This document shows positions 49,656 through 58,233 of a stretch of DNA of 64,000 nt, piece after piece. The DNA is from SZUA-545 sp050297855 (GTDB lineage: Bacteria > Campylobacterota > Campylobacteria > Campylobacterales > SZUA-545). Where the stretch lies: assembly GCA_050297855.1 (NCBI GenBank), contig JBNKTC010000002.1, positions 124,001 to 188,000 on the forward strand, written 5' to 3'. The stretch's first letter is position 1. Every line of letters begins with the position of its first letter. The position numbers and the translations under genes were made by a program. The notes under the pieces are model-generated. The model was not told the origin of the DNA and searched no databases. It saw only the letters and a program-made list of their open reading frames with translations.

Positions 49656-50114
49656 ATGAGAGAAATTATCCCGCTGTTCCTGGCCGGCTTGATGCTGCTC
49701 GGCTGTGATACGGAAAAAAGTATGACGCAATCCGAATCCGAAAAGGCTCCACATACGATCGCTTTCCAGACGATTATCCAGACCGGGGTTTCAGGCGTAA
49801 AGAAGGCGGAGAAGGTTTTTAAGATTATCCGCAATGCCGATGAACTACACCGCTTTTATCCCAAAATCGAAACAGAACTGGCCGATTCGATCGATTTTGC
49901 GCATGAGACGGTGCTGGGGGCTTACGGCGGAGATGATATCCATATCGTCGCGCTGGAAGAAGGGAAAGAGTGTACCCAGGTAGAGGTCAAGGTCAAGGAG
50001 TTTGCCGAGACGAGCCCGTTTTACGGCATTCCCTATTCCCCGATGCACCTGGTCAAGGTAGCGGGAAAAGGTTCCTGCTTCCGTTTTGAGGAGGCCGTGG
50101 ATATCGTCCGCTGA
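49656..50114 (+). CDS. Hypothetical lipoprotein, 152 residues
   Basis: Signal sequence MREIIPLFLAGLMLLGC with the lipobox LLGC, so it is anchored at Cys17. The mature part has AFQTIIQTGVSGVKKAEKVFKIIRNADELHRFY and VLGAYGGDDIHIVALEEGKECTQVEVKVKEFAETSPFYGIPYSPMHLVKV, a pattern that recalls PrcB-like stabiliser domains (weak hint). Two Cys residues (CTQV, SCFRF) may form a disulfide. A terminator follows at 50134. Confidence 0.7.
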   Translation: MREIIPLFLAGLMLLGCDTEKSMTQSESEKAPHTIAFQTIIQTGVSGVKKAEKVFKIIRNADELHRFYPKIETELADSIDFAHETVLGAYGGDDIHIVALEEGKECTQVEVKVKEFAETSPFYGIPYSPMHLVKVAGKGSCFRFEEAVDIVR

Positions 50115-50133
50115 AACGCCTTATCTTTAAGAG

Positions 50134-50167
50134 AAGCGGGAAACGTACCCGCTTAACCCGTTTTTTA
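50134..50167 (+). terminator. Rho-independent terminator
   Basis: AAGCGGG (50134) pairs with CCCGCTT (50148), loop AAACGTA, followed by AACCCGTTTTTT. It separates the lipoprotein gene from rpmH. Confidence 0.7.
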
Positions 50168-50222
50168 ACTAAAAAAGATAAAATTCCACACTTGAATAAA
50201 ACTAAACTAAGGACGAACGGGA

Positions 50223-50357
50223 ATGAAACGAACGTATCAACCATCAAAAATCAGCAGAAAAAGAACACACGGGTTCCGTGCCAGAATGGCGACTAAAAGC
50301 GGTAGAAAACTGATCAACAGACGACGTGCACGAGGTAGAAAAAGCCTGGCTGTATAA
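50223..50357 (+). CDS. rpmH: Ribosomal protein L34
   Basis: A 44-residue basic protein, MKRTYQPSKISRKRTHGFRA...GRKLINRRRARGRKSLAV, the exact L34 pattern. It is part of the large ribosomal subunit. It is too short for the usual ORF cut-off. GATAAAAT at about 50178 is a likely -10 box. It begins the cluster rpmH-rnpA-yidC-jag-mnmE. Confidence 0.97.
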   Translation: MKRTYQPSKISRKRTHGFRARMATKSGRKLINRRRARGRKSLAV

Positions 50358-50370
50358 GTAAGGCTCTGCT

Positions 50371-50700
50371 ATAGTCACGTTTCAGACGTTAAACGAAAAC
50401 AGGCTTTTTAAGAAAGCTTTTAACGACGGAAAGTCGTGGCATACACCCTATTTCGTATGCTTTTACCTCCCGGGCGAGATCCACGGGGTAGGATTTATAG
50501 CCTCAAAAAAAGTAGGAAATGCGGTAAAACGCAACCGGGCGAAGCGGCGCATGCGGGCGCTTTTTAGCGAATTTGAGACATCCTTTGTTACTGGCGTTTA
50601 TATTTTTGTTGCAAAAAATCCTATAGTCCAGGAGGATTTCTCAAAGCTAAGGGACGCGTTCCTCTTTTCCATGAAACGGCTCAACACCATAAAAAGGTAA
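50371..50700 (+). CDS. rnpA: Ribonuclease P protein component with no standard start codon
   Basis: I translated this frame by hand. From the TAA at 50359 it is open to the TAA at 50700 and reads ...LNENRLFKKAFNDGKSWHT, then PYFVCFYLPGE, VGFIASKKVGNAVKRNRAKRRMRALF, the RnpA signature (R.kRR.R), and FVAKNPIVQEDFSKLRDAFLFSMKRL. It lacks any ATG, GTG or TTG before the middle of the protein (CGC-ATG-CGG). The most plausible start is ATA 50371 with AAGG seven bases upstream, giving 109 residues, a normal length. It assists the RNase P RNA in maturing tRNA 5' ends. The start codon is the uncertain part. Confidence 0.85.
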   Translation: MVTFQTLNENRLFKKAFNDGKSWHTPYFVCFYLPGEIHGVGFIASKKVGNAVKRNRAKRRMRALFSEFETSFVTGVYIFVAKNPIVQEDFSKLRDAFLFSMKRLNTIKR

Positions 50701-50703
50701 CAC

Positions 50704-52281
50704 TTGCTAGATAAATTAAGTATTCAGGCCAGAGTCATCCTGGCGACAGTCATCTCCTTTTTGTTTTTTATTATCTTCGACTCTTTCTATGCTCCCAAGA
50801 CAGTCACTCCGGCATCGGCACAAACGCAAGCTACCCAGGCCAACAGCGCACCCGTAACAGCTGACGCATCGGCACAAGAGACGGCACCGGCATCCGAGCA
50901 GAAAGCGGCAGCACCCGTATCATCAGAGTCTACAACGATACTGACAACGGTAAAATTTAACAATACGGTATGGAATATCGACGCCCTGGGCCGCGTTGCG
51001 CAGGTGACACTCAAAGAGGCGCAGTTCCTGGACGAAGCGCATGAGGGCCTCAAACTCTTTAACGACCAGGTGACCAAGCCGCTGGAGATCCGTTTCTCCG
51101 ATGCGGCTGTCAACGACGAAGCGTTTAAAACTTCCTACACCGCAGACCTGGCAGAGGTCGATGCGACGGAAACTTCCAAAACACTGCATCTGACGCAGAA
51201 ACTGAGCACCCTGACTGTCAACAAAGTGTTTACCTTTTACCCCGACGGCCACTATGACCTGAAAATAACCCTTTCCAAGCCGGTAGAATACTTTATCACC
51301 CACGGTTTCCGACCTTCCGTGGAAGTGGACATGATGTCGATCCACGGCCTTTTGGTCAAGCAGTTTGACGATACGATCGAGATCATCGAAGACGGCGATG
51401 CGACGGGATACGAGTCCTACCGCGATGCCAAGATCATCTCCTCCTTTGACCGATACTACGCGACCTTCTTCTATAACAACAGCTTCGACATCTGGGTCAA
51501 TAAAGTCGGCGAGGATGATCCCCTCGGCTTTGTCAAAGGGGCTCCCGAGTTCGCATTCAGCGGTTATATCGGGCCAAAATACGTCAGTGTCCTGAAAGGG
51601 ATCGACCCCGCCCTTGTCGATGTCGTCGAGTACGGTATCTTTACGTTTATGGCGGCACCGCTCTTTACATTCCTCGACTTCCTGCACGGCTTTACGGGCA
51701 ACTGGGGATGGTCTATCGTCATCCTGACGATCGTCGTACGCCTGATCCTCTTCCCACTCAGTGCCAAGGGGATGATCTCCATGCACAAGCTCAAAGAGCT
51801 GGCACCCAAGATCAAAGAACTCCAGCGCAAATATAAAGGCGACCCGCAAAAACTGCAGTCGCACATGATGGACCTGTATAAAAAACACGGGGCAAACCCG
51901 CTGGGCGGCTGTCTGCCCTTCCTGCTGCAGATCCCGGTATTTTTTGCTATCTACCGTGTTTTGGTCAATGCGATCGAGCTCAAAGGGGCCGAGTGGTTCT
52001 ATATCACCGACCTCTCCCTGATGGATCCGTACTACGTCATGCCTGTCCTGATGGGTATCTCCATGTACTTCCAGCAGAAGATCACACCTTCAAACTTTAC
52101 CGATCCGATGCAGGAGAAGGTCTTTAAATTCCTTCCGCTGATCTTTACCTTCTTCTTCCTGACTTTCCCTGCGGGTCTGGTTCTTTACTGGTTTGTTAAT
52201 AATTTATTGTCTATACTACAGCAGTTCATTATTAATAAACGACTCGAAAGTGCGAAGGTAGAAAGACATGAAAAAGATTGA
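50704..52281 (+). CDS. yidC: Membrane protein insertase YidC
   Basis: A 525-residue insertase. An N-terminal helix (RVILATVISFLFFIIFDSF), a periplasmic domain (about 60-320, starting after an Ala/Gln/Thr-rich linker), and the conserved core with GNWGWSIVILTIVVRLILFPLSAKGMISMHKLKELAPKIKELQRKYKGDP, GCLPFLLQIPVFFAIYRVL and the basic tail KRLESAKVERHEKD. The start is TTG 50704, three bases after rnpA. No yidD frame lies between. It overlaps jag by 14 bases. Confidence 0.96.
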   Translation: MLDKLSIQARVILATVISFLFFIIFDSFYAPKTVTPASAQTQATQANSAPVTADASAQETAPASEQKAAAPVSSESTTILTTVKFNNTVWNIDALGRVAQVTLKEAQFLDEAHEGLKLFNDQVTKPLEIRFSDAAVNDEAFKTSYTADLAEVDATETSKTLHLTQKLSTLTVNKVFTFYPDGHYDLKITLSKPVEYFITHGFRPSVEVDMMSIHGLLVKQFDDTIEIIEDGDATGYESYRDAKIISSFDRYYATFFYNNSFDIWVNKVGEDDPLGFVKGAPEFAFSGYIGPKYVSVLKGIDPALVDVVEYGIFTFMAAPLFTFLDFLHGFTGNWGWSIVILTIVVRLILFPLSAKGMISMHKLKELAPKIKELQRKYKGDPQKLQSHMMDLYKKHGANPLGGCLPFLLQIPVFFAIYRVLVNAIELKGAEWFYITDLSLMDPYYVMPVLMGISMYFQQKITPSNFTDPMQEKVFKFLPLIFTFFFLTFPAGLVLYWFVNNLLSILQQFIINKRLESAKVERHEKD

Positions 52282-53083
52282 GGCTCCGACGCTTCAGGAT
52301 GCCTATACAAAAGCGACCGAAGAACTCGGTTGCTCCATAACCGACCTCGATTTTGAAATCGTCCAGAACTCCTCCCGGGGGTTTCTGGGCCTCTTTAAAA
52401 AAAACGCTATCATTATTGCCAAGTGCAAACAATCATTTAAAAACGAATCCCAGCCCCGGCGCAAAAACAGCCCCAAGCCGAGACAGCGCGATGAAAAACG
52501 CGATGCCCGTCCCAAAGAGGAAGCCCTGGCTCCCGGCGATGATTCACCAAGCAAAAAAGAGCGCCGCAATCACCGTATCACCGATGACATCGTCAACAGC
52601 TTCAATAAAGGGAACGGCGACCCGGCAATCCTGGATGCCATCGAATACGACATCAAAGAGCTCTTCTCCCACAGCTGCTTCGACATCGCCGTGACGGAGG
52701 TCGACTTCTATGACGAGAAGACGATCAAGATCAAGTTCGATGGCGCCGATGCCGCCCTGCTGATCGGGAAAGAGGGGTACCGCTATAAAGCCCTCTCCTA
52801 TATGCTCTTTAACTGGATCAACCCCAAATACAACATGCTGCTGCGCCTTGAGATCGCCGAGTTCCTCCAGAACCAGGAGGAGCAGATCCGCAAATACCTC
52901 GAGCCGATCAAAGCCAACATCGTCAAGTACGGCAAAGGCCAGACCAAACCCCTTGACGGCGTCCTGGTCCAGATCGCCCTTAAAGAGCTGCGTGCCACCT
53001 TCCCCGACAAGTATGTCGCCATCCGCAACAACTCCATCGGCGAGAAGTACATCATCGTAAACGAATTCGCCAACCGACAATGA
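52268..53083 (+). CDS. jag: Jag/KhpB RNA-binding protein
   Basis: A 271-residue protein with the Jag N-terminal domain (MKKIEAPTLQDAYTKATEELGCSITDLDFEIVQNSSRGFLGLFKKNAIII), a charged linker of about 60 residues, then KH (IKIKFDGADAALLIGKEGYRYKALSYMLFNWI, GxxG as GKEG) and R3H-like end (LKELRATFPDKYVAIRNN). It binds RNA; in firmicutes it works with KhpA in cell division and elongation. It overlaps yidC by 14 and mnmE by 4 bases. Confidence 0.92.
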   Translation: MKKIEAPTLQDAYTKATEELGCSITDLDFEIVQNSSRGFLGLFKKNAIIIAKCKQSFKNESQPRRKNSPKPRQRDEKRDARPKEEALAPGDDSPSKKERRNHRITDDIVNSFNKGNGDPAILDAIEYDIKELFSHSCFDIAVTEVDFYDEKTIKIKFDGADAALLIGKEGYRYKALSYMLFNWINPKYNMLLRLEIAEFLQNQEEQIRKYLEPIKANIVKYGKGQTKPLDGVLVQIALKELRATFPDKYVAIRNNSIGEKYIIVNEFANRQ

Positions 53084-54426
53084 CACACGACACCATCGCC
53101 GCCCTTGCCACCAGCCGGGGCAGGGGGGCTATCGCCATCGTGCGCCTCAGCGGTCCCGACGCCCTCCCTATCGCCAAAGCCGTTTCCCGCAAAGAGAACT
53201 TTACGCCCCGCATGGCGACTCTGACGACCCTTAAAGACCGTGACGGCGAATTGATTGACGAAGCGCTGGTGATCTATTTTGAAAATCCGAAGAGTTTTAC
53301 GGGCGAGGATATCGTCGAGTTCCAGCTCCACGGCGGGGATGCCGTGGCGATGCTGCTCATTGACGAACTCCTGGCCCGGGGTGCCCGTGCCGCCGAAGCG
53401 GGCGAGTTCAGCAAACGTGCCTTTTTTAACGGCAAGATCGACCTCACCAAGGCCGAAGCGATCGCCAAGCTGATCGACGCCAAGAGCAAGGAGAGCGCAC
53501 GCCTTCTTGCCAAGCAGCTCAAAGGGGACCTCAAGGCGTTTGTCGATGCGCAGCGTGACGAGCTGGTGCGTATCCTGGCCCATTCGGAGGTAATGATCGA
53601 CTACGCCGACGAAGAGCTTCCCGACGACCTGCTTCAGTCCCTGGAAAACTCCCTCATGGAGCTAAAGAAAGGCCTTGTGAAGACCAAGGAGTCCAGCCGC
53701 AACCGCGACGGCTTCTTTACCGGTTACAAGGTGGCGATCGTGGGCAAACCCAACGTCGGTAAAAGCTCCCTGCTGAATGCCCTTCTGGCCTTTGAACGGG
53801 CGATCGTGAGCGACATCGAGGGGACGACCCGCGATACGATCGAAGAGAACATCATCCTGGGTACCCACACGATCCGAATCGTCGACACGGCAGGCATCCG
53901 GCACTCTGATGATGCCATCGAATCCATCGGTATCGGCTACTCAAAAAAAATGATAGAAGAGTCTGATATAATTATAGGACTTTTTGACAGTTCACGGGCG
54001 TGCGATGCCAACGACGAGGAGATCCTCGGCCTGCTGAAAAAGGCGGGCGAAGAGAAGCCCCTGGTCGTCGCCCTCAACAAGACCGACCTGCCGTCTGCAT
54101 TCGATGAGACGAAGCTGAAGGGTTTTGAGACCGTCAAAATCTCGTGCAAAGGAGAGATCGATTCGCTCAAAAGTGCCATCGTCACGATTCTTGACGGGTT
54201 GCATGACAGCAGCGAGCAGATCCTCATCTCCAAGCGCCAGATCGATATGGTGGAGAAGACGATCGACTCCATCGACGGTTCCGTCGACCCGCTTCGGCGG
54301 GGTGAACTGGAGATATTCAGTTTTTATATTAACGAGGCCATCGGGCACATCAGTGCCATTTCACGGCCCTACGAACACTCTCAGATGCTCGATGAGATGT
54401 TCGGGAATTTTTGTCTGGGCAAATAA
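53080..54426 (+). CDS. mnmE: tRNA modification GTPase MnmE
   Basis: A 448-residue protein that with MnmG installs the 5-carboxymethylaminomethyl group on wobble uridine 34 of tRNAs. N-terminal folate-binding domain, then a helical domain into which the G domain is set (GKPNVGKSSLLNALL, DIEGTTRDTI, DTAGIR, NKTD), and the C-terminal motif FCLGK with the catalytic-region Cys. Length is normal. Its ATG overlaps jag by four bases. Confidence 0.95.
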   Translation: MTHDTIAALATSRGRGAIAIVRLSGPDALPIAKAVSRKENFTPRMATLTTLKDRDGELIDEALVIYFENPKSFTGEDIVEFQLHGGDAVAMLLIDELLARGARAAEAGEFSKRAFFNGKIDLTKAEAIAKLIDAKSKESARLLAKQLKGDLKAFVDAQRDELVRILAHSEVMIDYADEELPDDLLQSLENSLMELKKGLVKTKESSRNRDGFFTGYKVAIVGKPNVGKSSLLNALLAFERAIVSDIEGTTRDTIEENIILGTHTIRIVDTAGIRHSDDAIESIGIGYSKKMIEESDIIIGLFDSSRACDANDEEILGLLKKAGEEKPLVVALNKTDLPSAFDETKLKGFETVKISCKGEIDSLKSAIVTILDGLHDSSEQILISKRQIDMVEKTIDSIDGSVDPLRRGELEIFSFYINEAIGHISAISRPYEHSQMLDEMFGNFCLGK

Positions 54427-54464
54427 AAAGAATCATAACCTTCTACGTAACCAAAGGAGAATAG

Positions 54465-56672
54465 GTGGAAAATTTAACGGAAGTTTTGGCTAACCATAAA
54501 CTCAGCATGGATGAATACGAACACATCAAGAAGATCCTGGATCGCGAACCCAACCTGGTCGAGATCGGGATCTTCTCCGCGATGTGGAGCGAACACTGCA
54601 GCTACAAATCCAGTAAAAAATACCTCAACGGTTTCCCGACAAAAGCCCCGTGGGTCATCCAGGGACCGGGTGAAAATGCCGGGGTCATCGATGTGGGTGA
54701 CGGGATCGCTGCCGTATTCAAGATGGAGAGCCACAACCACCCGAGCTTTATCGAGCCGGTCCAGGGTGCCGCGACGGGTGTCGGCGGGATCCTCCGGGAC
54801 ATCTTCACCATGGGGGCCCGACCGGTTGCCAACATGAACTCCCTGCGCTTCGGTGCCGCCCAGGAAGACTCCGAGATGGGACGCCTCCACCGCCACCTCG
54901 TCCGCGGCGTCGTCGAAGGGATCAGCTTCTACGGAAACTGTATCGGGGTCCCGATGGTCGGCGGCGAAACGACATTCGACGAGTGCTACAACGGCAACAT
55001 CCTTGTCAACGCCTTCAACCTGGGACTTGCGCCTAAAGACAAGATCTTCTATGCACGGAGTGAAGGGGTGGGCAACCCGGTCATCTACGTCGGAAGCAAG
55101 ACGGGCCGTGACGGTCTGGGTGGGGCGGTTATGAGCTCCGACAGCTTTGACGACGAGAGCGAAAGCAAACGGCCGACGGTCCAGGTGGGTGACCCGTTTA
55201 CGGAAAAACTGCTCATGGAAGCGTGCCTGGAGCTCTTTAAAGAGGACTACATCGTCGGGATCCAGGATATGGGTGCCGCGGGTCTTACCAGCTCCTCCTT
55301 CGAGATGGCAAGCAGCTCCGGCAGCGGGATGATCATGCACCTGGACAAAGTGCCTGCCCGTGAAGAGGGGATGGTACCGTACGAGTTCATGCTCTCCGAA
55401 TCCCAGGAGCGGATGCTGATCTGCGCCAAAGCCGGATTCGAAGAGAAAGTCCTTGATATCTTCAAAAAATACGAACTGGAAGCGGCGGTCATCGGTGAGG
55501 TGACCGACACGGGCCGCATGGAGCTGACATGGCACGGCGAAAAAGTCGCCGATATGCCGATCGCGCCGATCACGGACGAAGCGCCGATGTACGACCGACC
55601 GACGCAAAAACCGGCTTACCTTGATGAGATCAAAGGGGTCACGATCGACGATATCGACGCGCCGACACCGACCGACGCCCTCAAAGCCCTCCTGGCCCAC
55701 CCGGAAGTGGCGGACAAGGCGTGGATCTACGAGCAGTACGACTCCACGATCCAGAACAACTCCGTTACACGCATCGGCAAAAGCGATGCAGGCGTCATCC
55801 GCCTTAAAGACAGCAAAAAAGCGATCGCTATGAGCGTCGACTGTAACCCGCGCCAGTGCTACATCGATCCGAAGATGGGTGCGGCTGCGGCCGTCGCCGA
55901 GTCGGGACGTAACGTCGCCATGAGCGGTGCCAGACCGCTGGCGATCACCGACTGCCTCAACTACGGTAACCCGGAGAACCCGGAAGTGATGTGGCAGTTC
56001 GCCCAGGGCTGCGAGGGGATCAAAGAGGCGTGTAAAGAGCTGACGACACCGGTCGTCAGCGGGAACGTCTCCCTCTACAACGAGACCAACGGTGTCAGCG
56101 TATTCCCGACCCCGTCTATCGCGATGGTCGGTGTCCACGACGACAACGAAAATATCCTCACAGCTGACTTTAAAGCAGAAGGCAACAGCGTCTACCTGAT
56201 CGGCGAAACGGGCTTCGAGTTCGGCGGAAGCCTCTACATGAAAGTCTTTGGCAACAAGGTAGCCGGAAACATGCCGCGGCTCGATTATGAGAAAGAGCTG
56301 GCACTCTGGGACTTCGTTATCGAAGCCAACAACAAAAACCTCCTCGCTTCCGCCCACGACGTCAGCGTCGGCGGGGTCGCCGTAGCCCTGGCCAAGATGG
56401 CCGTCTCCGCGGGACTCGGATTTGAAGGCGTCATGCCGATCGACGACGAGCGGATCGTCTTTGCCGAGAGCCTTTCACGGGCGATCGTCGAGGTGACGCC
56501 TGAGAACGTCAAGGCGTTCGAGAAGTTTGCCAAAGGTACGGGGCTGAGCTGTGAGAACATCGGCCAGGTCGCGGCTAAGGACTTTATGCTTAACAGTATC
56601 AGTATCGAGAGTGAGGAGCTAGAGGCGATTTACTACGGTAGCTTCGACAAAATGATGCACCAAGACATCTAA
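54465..56672 (+). CDS. purL: FGAM synthase large subunit, small-type PurL
   Basis: A 735-residue enzyme that uses ammonia to convert FGAR to FGAM. It is the short form (no built-in glutaminase), so it needs PurS and PurQ, encoded at 42224-43131. SAMWSEHCSYKSSKKYL, GPGENAGVIDVGDGIAAVFKMESHNHPSF, and GNVSLYNETNGVSVFPTPSI fit PurL. The start is GTG 54465 with AAAGGAGAATAG upstream. A long minus-strand frame over this gene is a coding shadow. Confidence 0.95.
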   Translation: MENLTEVLANHKLSMDEYEHIKKILDREPNLVEIGIFSAMWSEHCSYKSSKKYLNGFPTKAPWVIQGPGENAGVIDVGDGIAAVFKMESHNHPSFIEPVQGAATGVGGILRDIFTMGARPVANMNSLRFGAAQEDSEMGRLHRHLVRGVVEGISFYGNCIGVPMVGGETTFDECYNGNILVNAFNLGLAPKDKIFYARSEGVGNPVIYVGSKTGRDGLGGAVMSSDSFDDESESKRPTVQVGDPFTEKLLMEACLELFKEDYIVGIQDMGAAGLTSSSFEMASSSGSGMIMHLDKVPAREEGMVPYEFMLSESQERMLICAKAGFEEKVLDIFKKYELEAAVIGEVTDTGRMELTWHGEKVADMPIAPITDEAPMYDRPTQKPAYLDEIKGVTIDDIDAPTPTDALKALLAHPEVADKAWIYEQYDSTIQNNSVTRIGKSDAGVIRLKDSKKAIAMSVDCNPRQCYIDPKMGAAAAVAESGRNVAMSGARPLAITDCLNYGNPENPEVMWQFAQGCEGIKEACKELTTPVVSGNVSLYNETNGVSVFPTPSIAMVGVHDDNENILTADFKAEGNSVYLIGETGFEFGGSLYMKVFGNKVAGNMPRLDYEKELALWDFVIEANNKNLLASAHDVSVGGVAVALAKMAVSAGLGFEGVMPIDDERIVFAESLSRAIVEVTPENVKAFEKFAKGTGLSCENIGQVAAKDFMLNSISIESEELEAIYYGSFDKMMHQDI

Positions 56673-56681
56673 CACTTTTTT

Positions 56682-56701
56682 GTGGGTTCTTTTGAACCCA
56701 C
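56682..56701 (+). terminator. Perfect hairpin after purL
   Basis: GTGGGTTC-TTTT-GAACCCAC, an 8-bp perfect stem nine bases after the purL stop codon, followed by TCTTCTCCC. It is a likely terminator for purL and, read from the other side, for the macrodomain gene. Confidence 0.7.
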
Positions 56702-56731
56702 TCTTCTCCCAATTATCTTTTCTATTTACAC

Positions 56732-57241
56732 TTACTTATTTAAATCCCGACTATATGCATTATAAGAGTGTTCACTGTGGCAGACGAAGTAAACCTTTGT
56801 GATCGTATCGTTTGTTTTTAAAAAGCTTTTTACCGTATCTACTGCGATCTGCGTGGCCTCTTCCAGAGGATAGCCGTAGATGCCACTGCTGATAGCCGGG
56901 AAGGCGATGGTTTTTATGTTGTTCTCTGCGGCAAGTCGGAGGCTGTTTTGGTAGCAGTCGGCAAGGAGCTGGGGTTCGCCGTGGGTGCCGCCGTGGTAGA
57001 CGGGGCCGACGGTGTGGATGATGTAGTGTGCGGGGAGGTTGAAACCGGGGGTTAGTTTGGCCTGGCCGGTTTCGCAGCCGCCTAGGCCCCGGTTGTATTC
57101 GAGGAGTTCGGGGCCGGCGGCGCGGTGGATGGCACCGTCTACGCCTCCGCCTCCGAGCAGCGAGTTGTTGGCGGCGTTGACGATGGCGTCGACCTTCAGG
57201 GTCGTGATGTCGGCTTGGATGAGTTCGATTCTTTGGTCCAT
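56732..57241 (-). CDS. Macrodomain ADP-ribose-processing protein (YmdB type)
   Basis: A 169-residue single macrodomain: MDQRIELIQADITTLKVDAIVNAANNSLLGGGGVDGAIHRAAGPELL with NAANNxxxGGGGVDG, and later AFPAISSGIYGYPLEEA. YmdB-type members remove O-acetyl from O-acetyl-ADP-ribose or reverse mono-ADP-ribosylation. It is two bases after the acyl-CoA-dehydrogenase-like gene, in a leftward operon. The C-terminal tail is slightly degraded in GC relative to the rest. Confidence 0.92.
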   Translation of the reverse strand: MDQRIELIQADITTLKVDAIVNAANNSLLGGGGVDGAIHRAAGPELLEYNRGLGGCETGQAKLTPGFNLPAHYIIHTVGPVYHGGTHGEPQLLADCYQNSLRLAAENNIKTIAFPAISSGIYGYPLEEATQIAVDTVKSFLKTNDTITKVYFVCHSEHSYNAYSRDLNK

Positions 57242-57243
57242 GT

Positions 57244-58224
57244 TCAGCCTTTTAGGAAGTGGTCCTTGAAGAGGCCTTTGATCGTGTCGTTGAGGCCGTT
57301 GGAGTTGAACATGATCAGCTCGCGGTAGTAGCGCTGGAGGGCGCGTTCGGCCAGGATGGAGGAGCCGCCTTTAACGATCATGCCGGTCGTGGTGATGTCC
57401 CGCACAAGGGTGAAGAGGTCGATGCGGAGGCGGTCCATTATCATGCCGTCGCTGGTCTGCATGAAGGTATCCCTGACCGCTTCGAGGCGTTCGGCTGCGG
57501 CTGCCTTGATTTCCGTATCTTCCAGGGCGTCGACGGCTCCCAGGCCGATGCCGTACATGGCGTAGTGGACGGTCTTGGAGATCGACTTGGCCTTGGTGTA
57601 GTTGCCGATGGGTTTGGAGGAGATGATGTCCGCTTCGGGAACTTCATAATCTTTCAGGTCGATATTGACCGTATTCATGCTCTCCCCCACGAACGTCTCC
57701 GCCGATTCGGCGATGGTCATCCCTTTTTGGGCTCTGAAGGGGACGATGGCTTCCATTTCCATTCCCTTGTGGTGGAAGCCCACGACCAAGTGGTCGAATA
57801 TCCCGTATCCGCTGGCCCAGGTGAGGGTACCGCTTAGGGCGTAGCCGTTATCAGTACGCGTCGCGTCGACGACGGTGACGGGGGCGCGGAGGTGGTTGAT
57901 GGCGATGCCGCACTTCTTTTCGTAGTAAGCCTCCTTTTGCACGAAGTCGTTGCTTCCCATGATCTTGTTCCCCGCCAGGATCTGGACGGCGAGGAAGGCG
58001 AGGCTTCCCGAGTAGGCGGGGAGGGCGCAGAAGAGTTCGTACTTAAGCTTCTCCTGGAGGGTGGGGCCGTACTCGAAGAGGCGGAAGAGCCCTTCGTCGT
58101 AGGCGATGTCAAAGGCCTTTTTTAAAAGGGCGGTATCGCTGTCGAGTCGGTGGGCCGGGAGGGAAGACAGTTTTCTCAGTGCCTGTTCGATACGTTCCCG
58201 GTACTGTGTGATCGCCTCCGTCAT
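57244..58224 (-). CDS. Short acyl-CoA-dehydrogenase-like flavoprotein
   Basis: A 326-residue protein with the acyl-CoA dehydrogenase fold: LKKAFDIAYDEGLFRLFEYGPT at the start, YSGSLAFLAVQILAGNKI, CGIAINHLRAPVTVVDATRTDNGYALSGTLTWASGYGIFDHLVVGFH, then a helical C-terminal part (KTVHYAMYGIGLGAVDALEDTEIKAAAAERL). It is about 50 residues shorter than typical enzymes, and I could not confirm the catalytic Glu. The reaction is unknown. It lies nine bases after metH and just before the macrodomain gene. Confidence 0.8.
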   Translation of the reverse strand: MTEAITQYRERIEQALRKLSSLPAHRLDSDTALLKKAFDIAYDEGLFRLFEYGPTLQEKLKYELFCALPAYSGSLAFLAVQILAGNKIMGSNDFVQKEAYYEKKCGIAINHLRAPVTVVDATRTDNGYALSGTLTWASGYGIFDHLVVGFHHKGMEMEAIVPFRAQKGMTIAESAETFVGESMNTVNIDLKDYEVPEADIISSKPIGNYTKAKSISKTVHYAMYGIGLGAVDALEDTEIKAAAAERLEAVRDTFMQTSDGMIMDRLRIDLFTLVRDITTTGMIVKGGSSILAERALQRYYRELIMFNSNGLNDTIKGLFKDHFLKG

Positions 58225-58233
58225 GAGTATCCC

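Noticed and set aside
50701..50703. A yidD gene between rnpA and yidC
   Set aside because: Only three bases separate rnpA from yidC, and no YidD-like frame overlaps either gene.
50114..54426. Replication origin near rpmH-rnpA
   Set aside because: The rpmH region is near oriC in many bacteria, but no dnaA gene and no cluster of DnaA boxes was found.
54474..56357. 627-codon minus-strand frame over purL
   Set aside because: It is the codon shadow of purL in a GC-rich gene; it has no domain of its own and the plus strand is certain.
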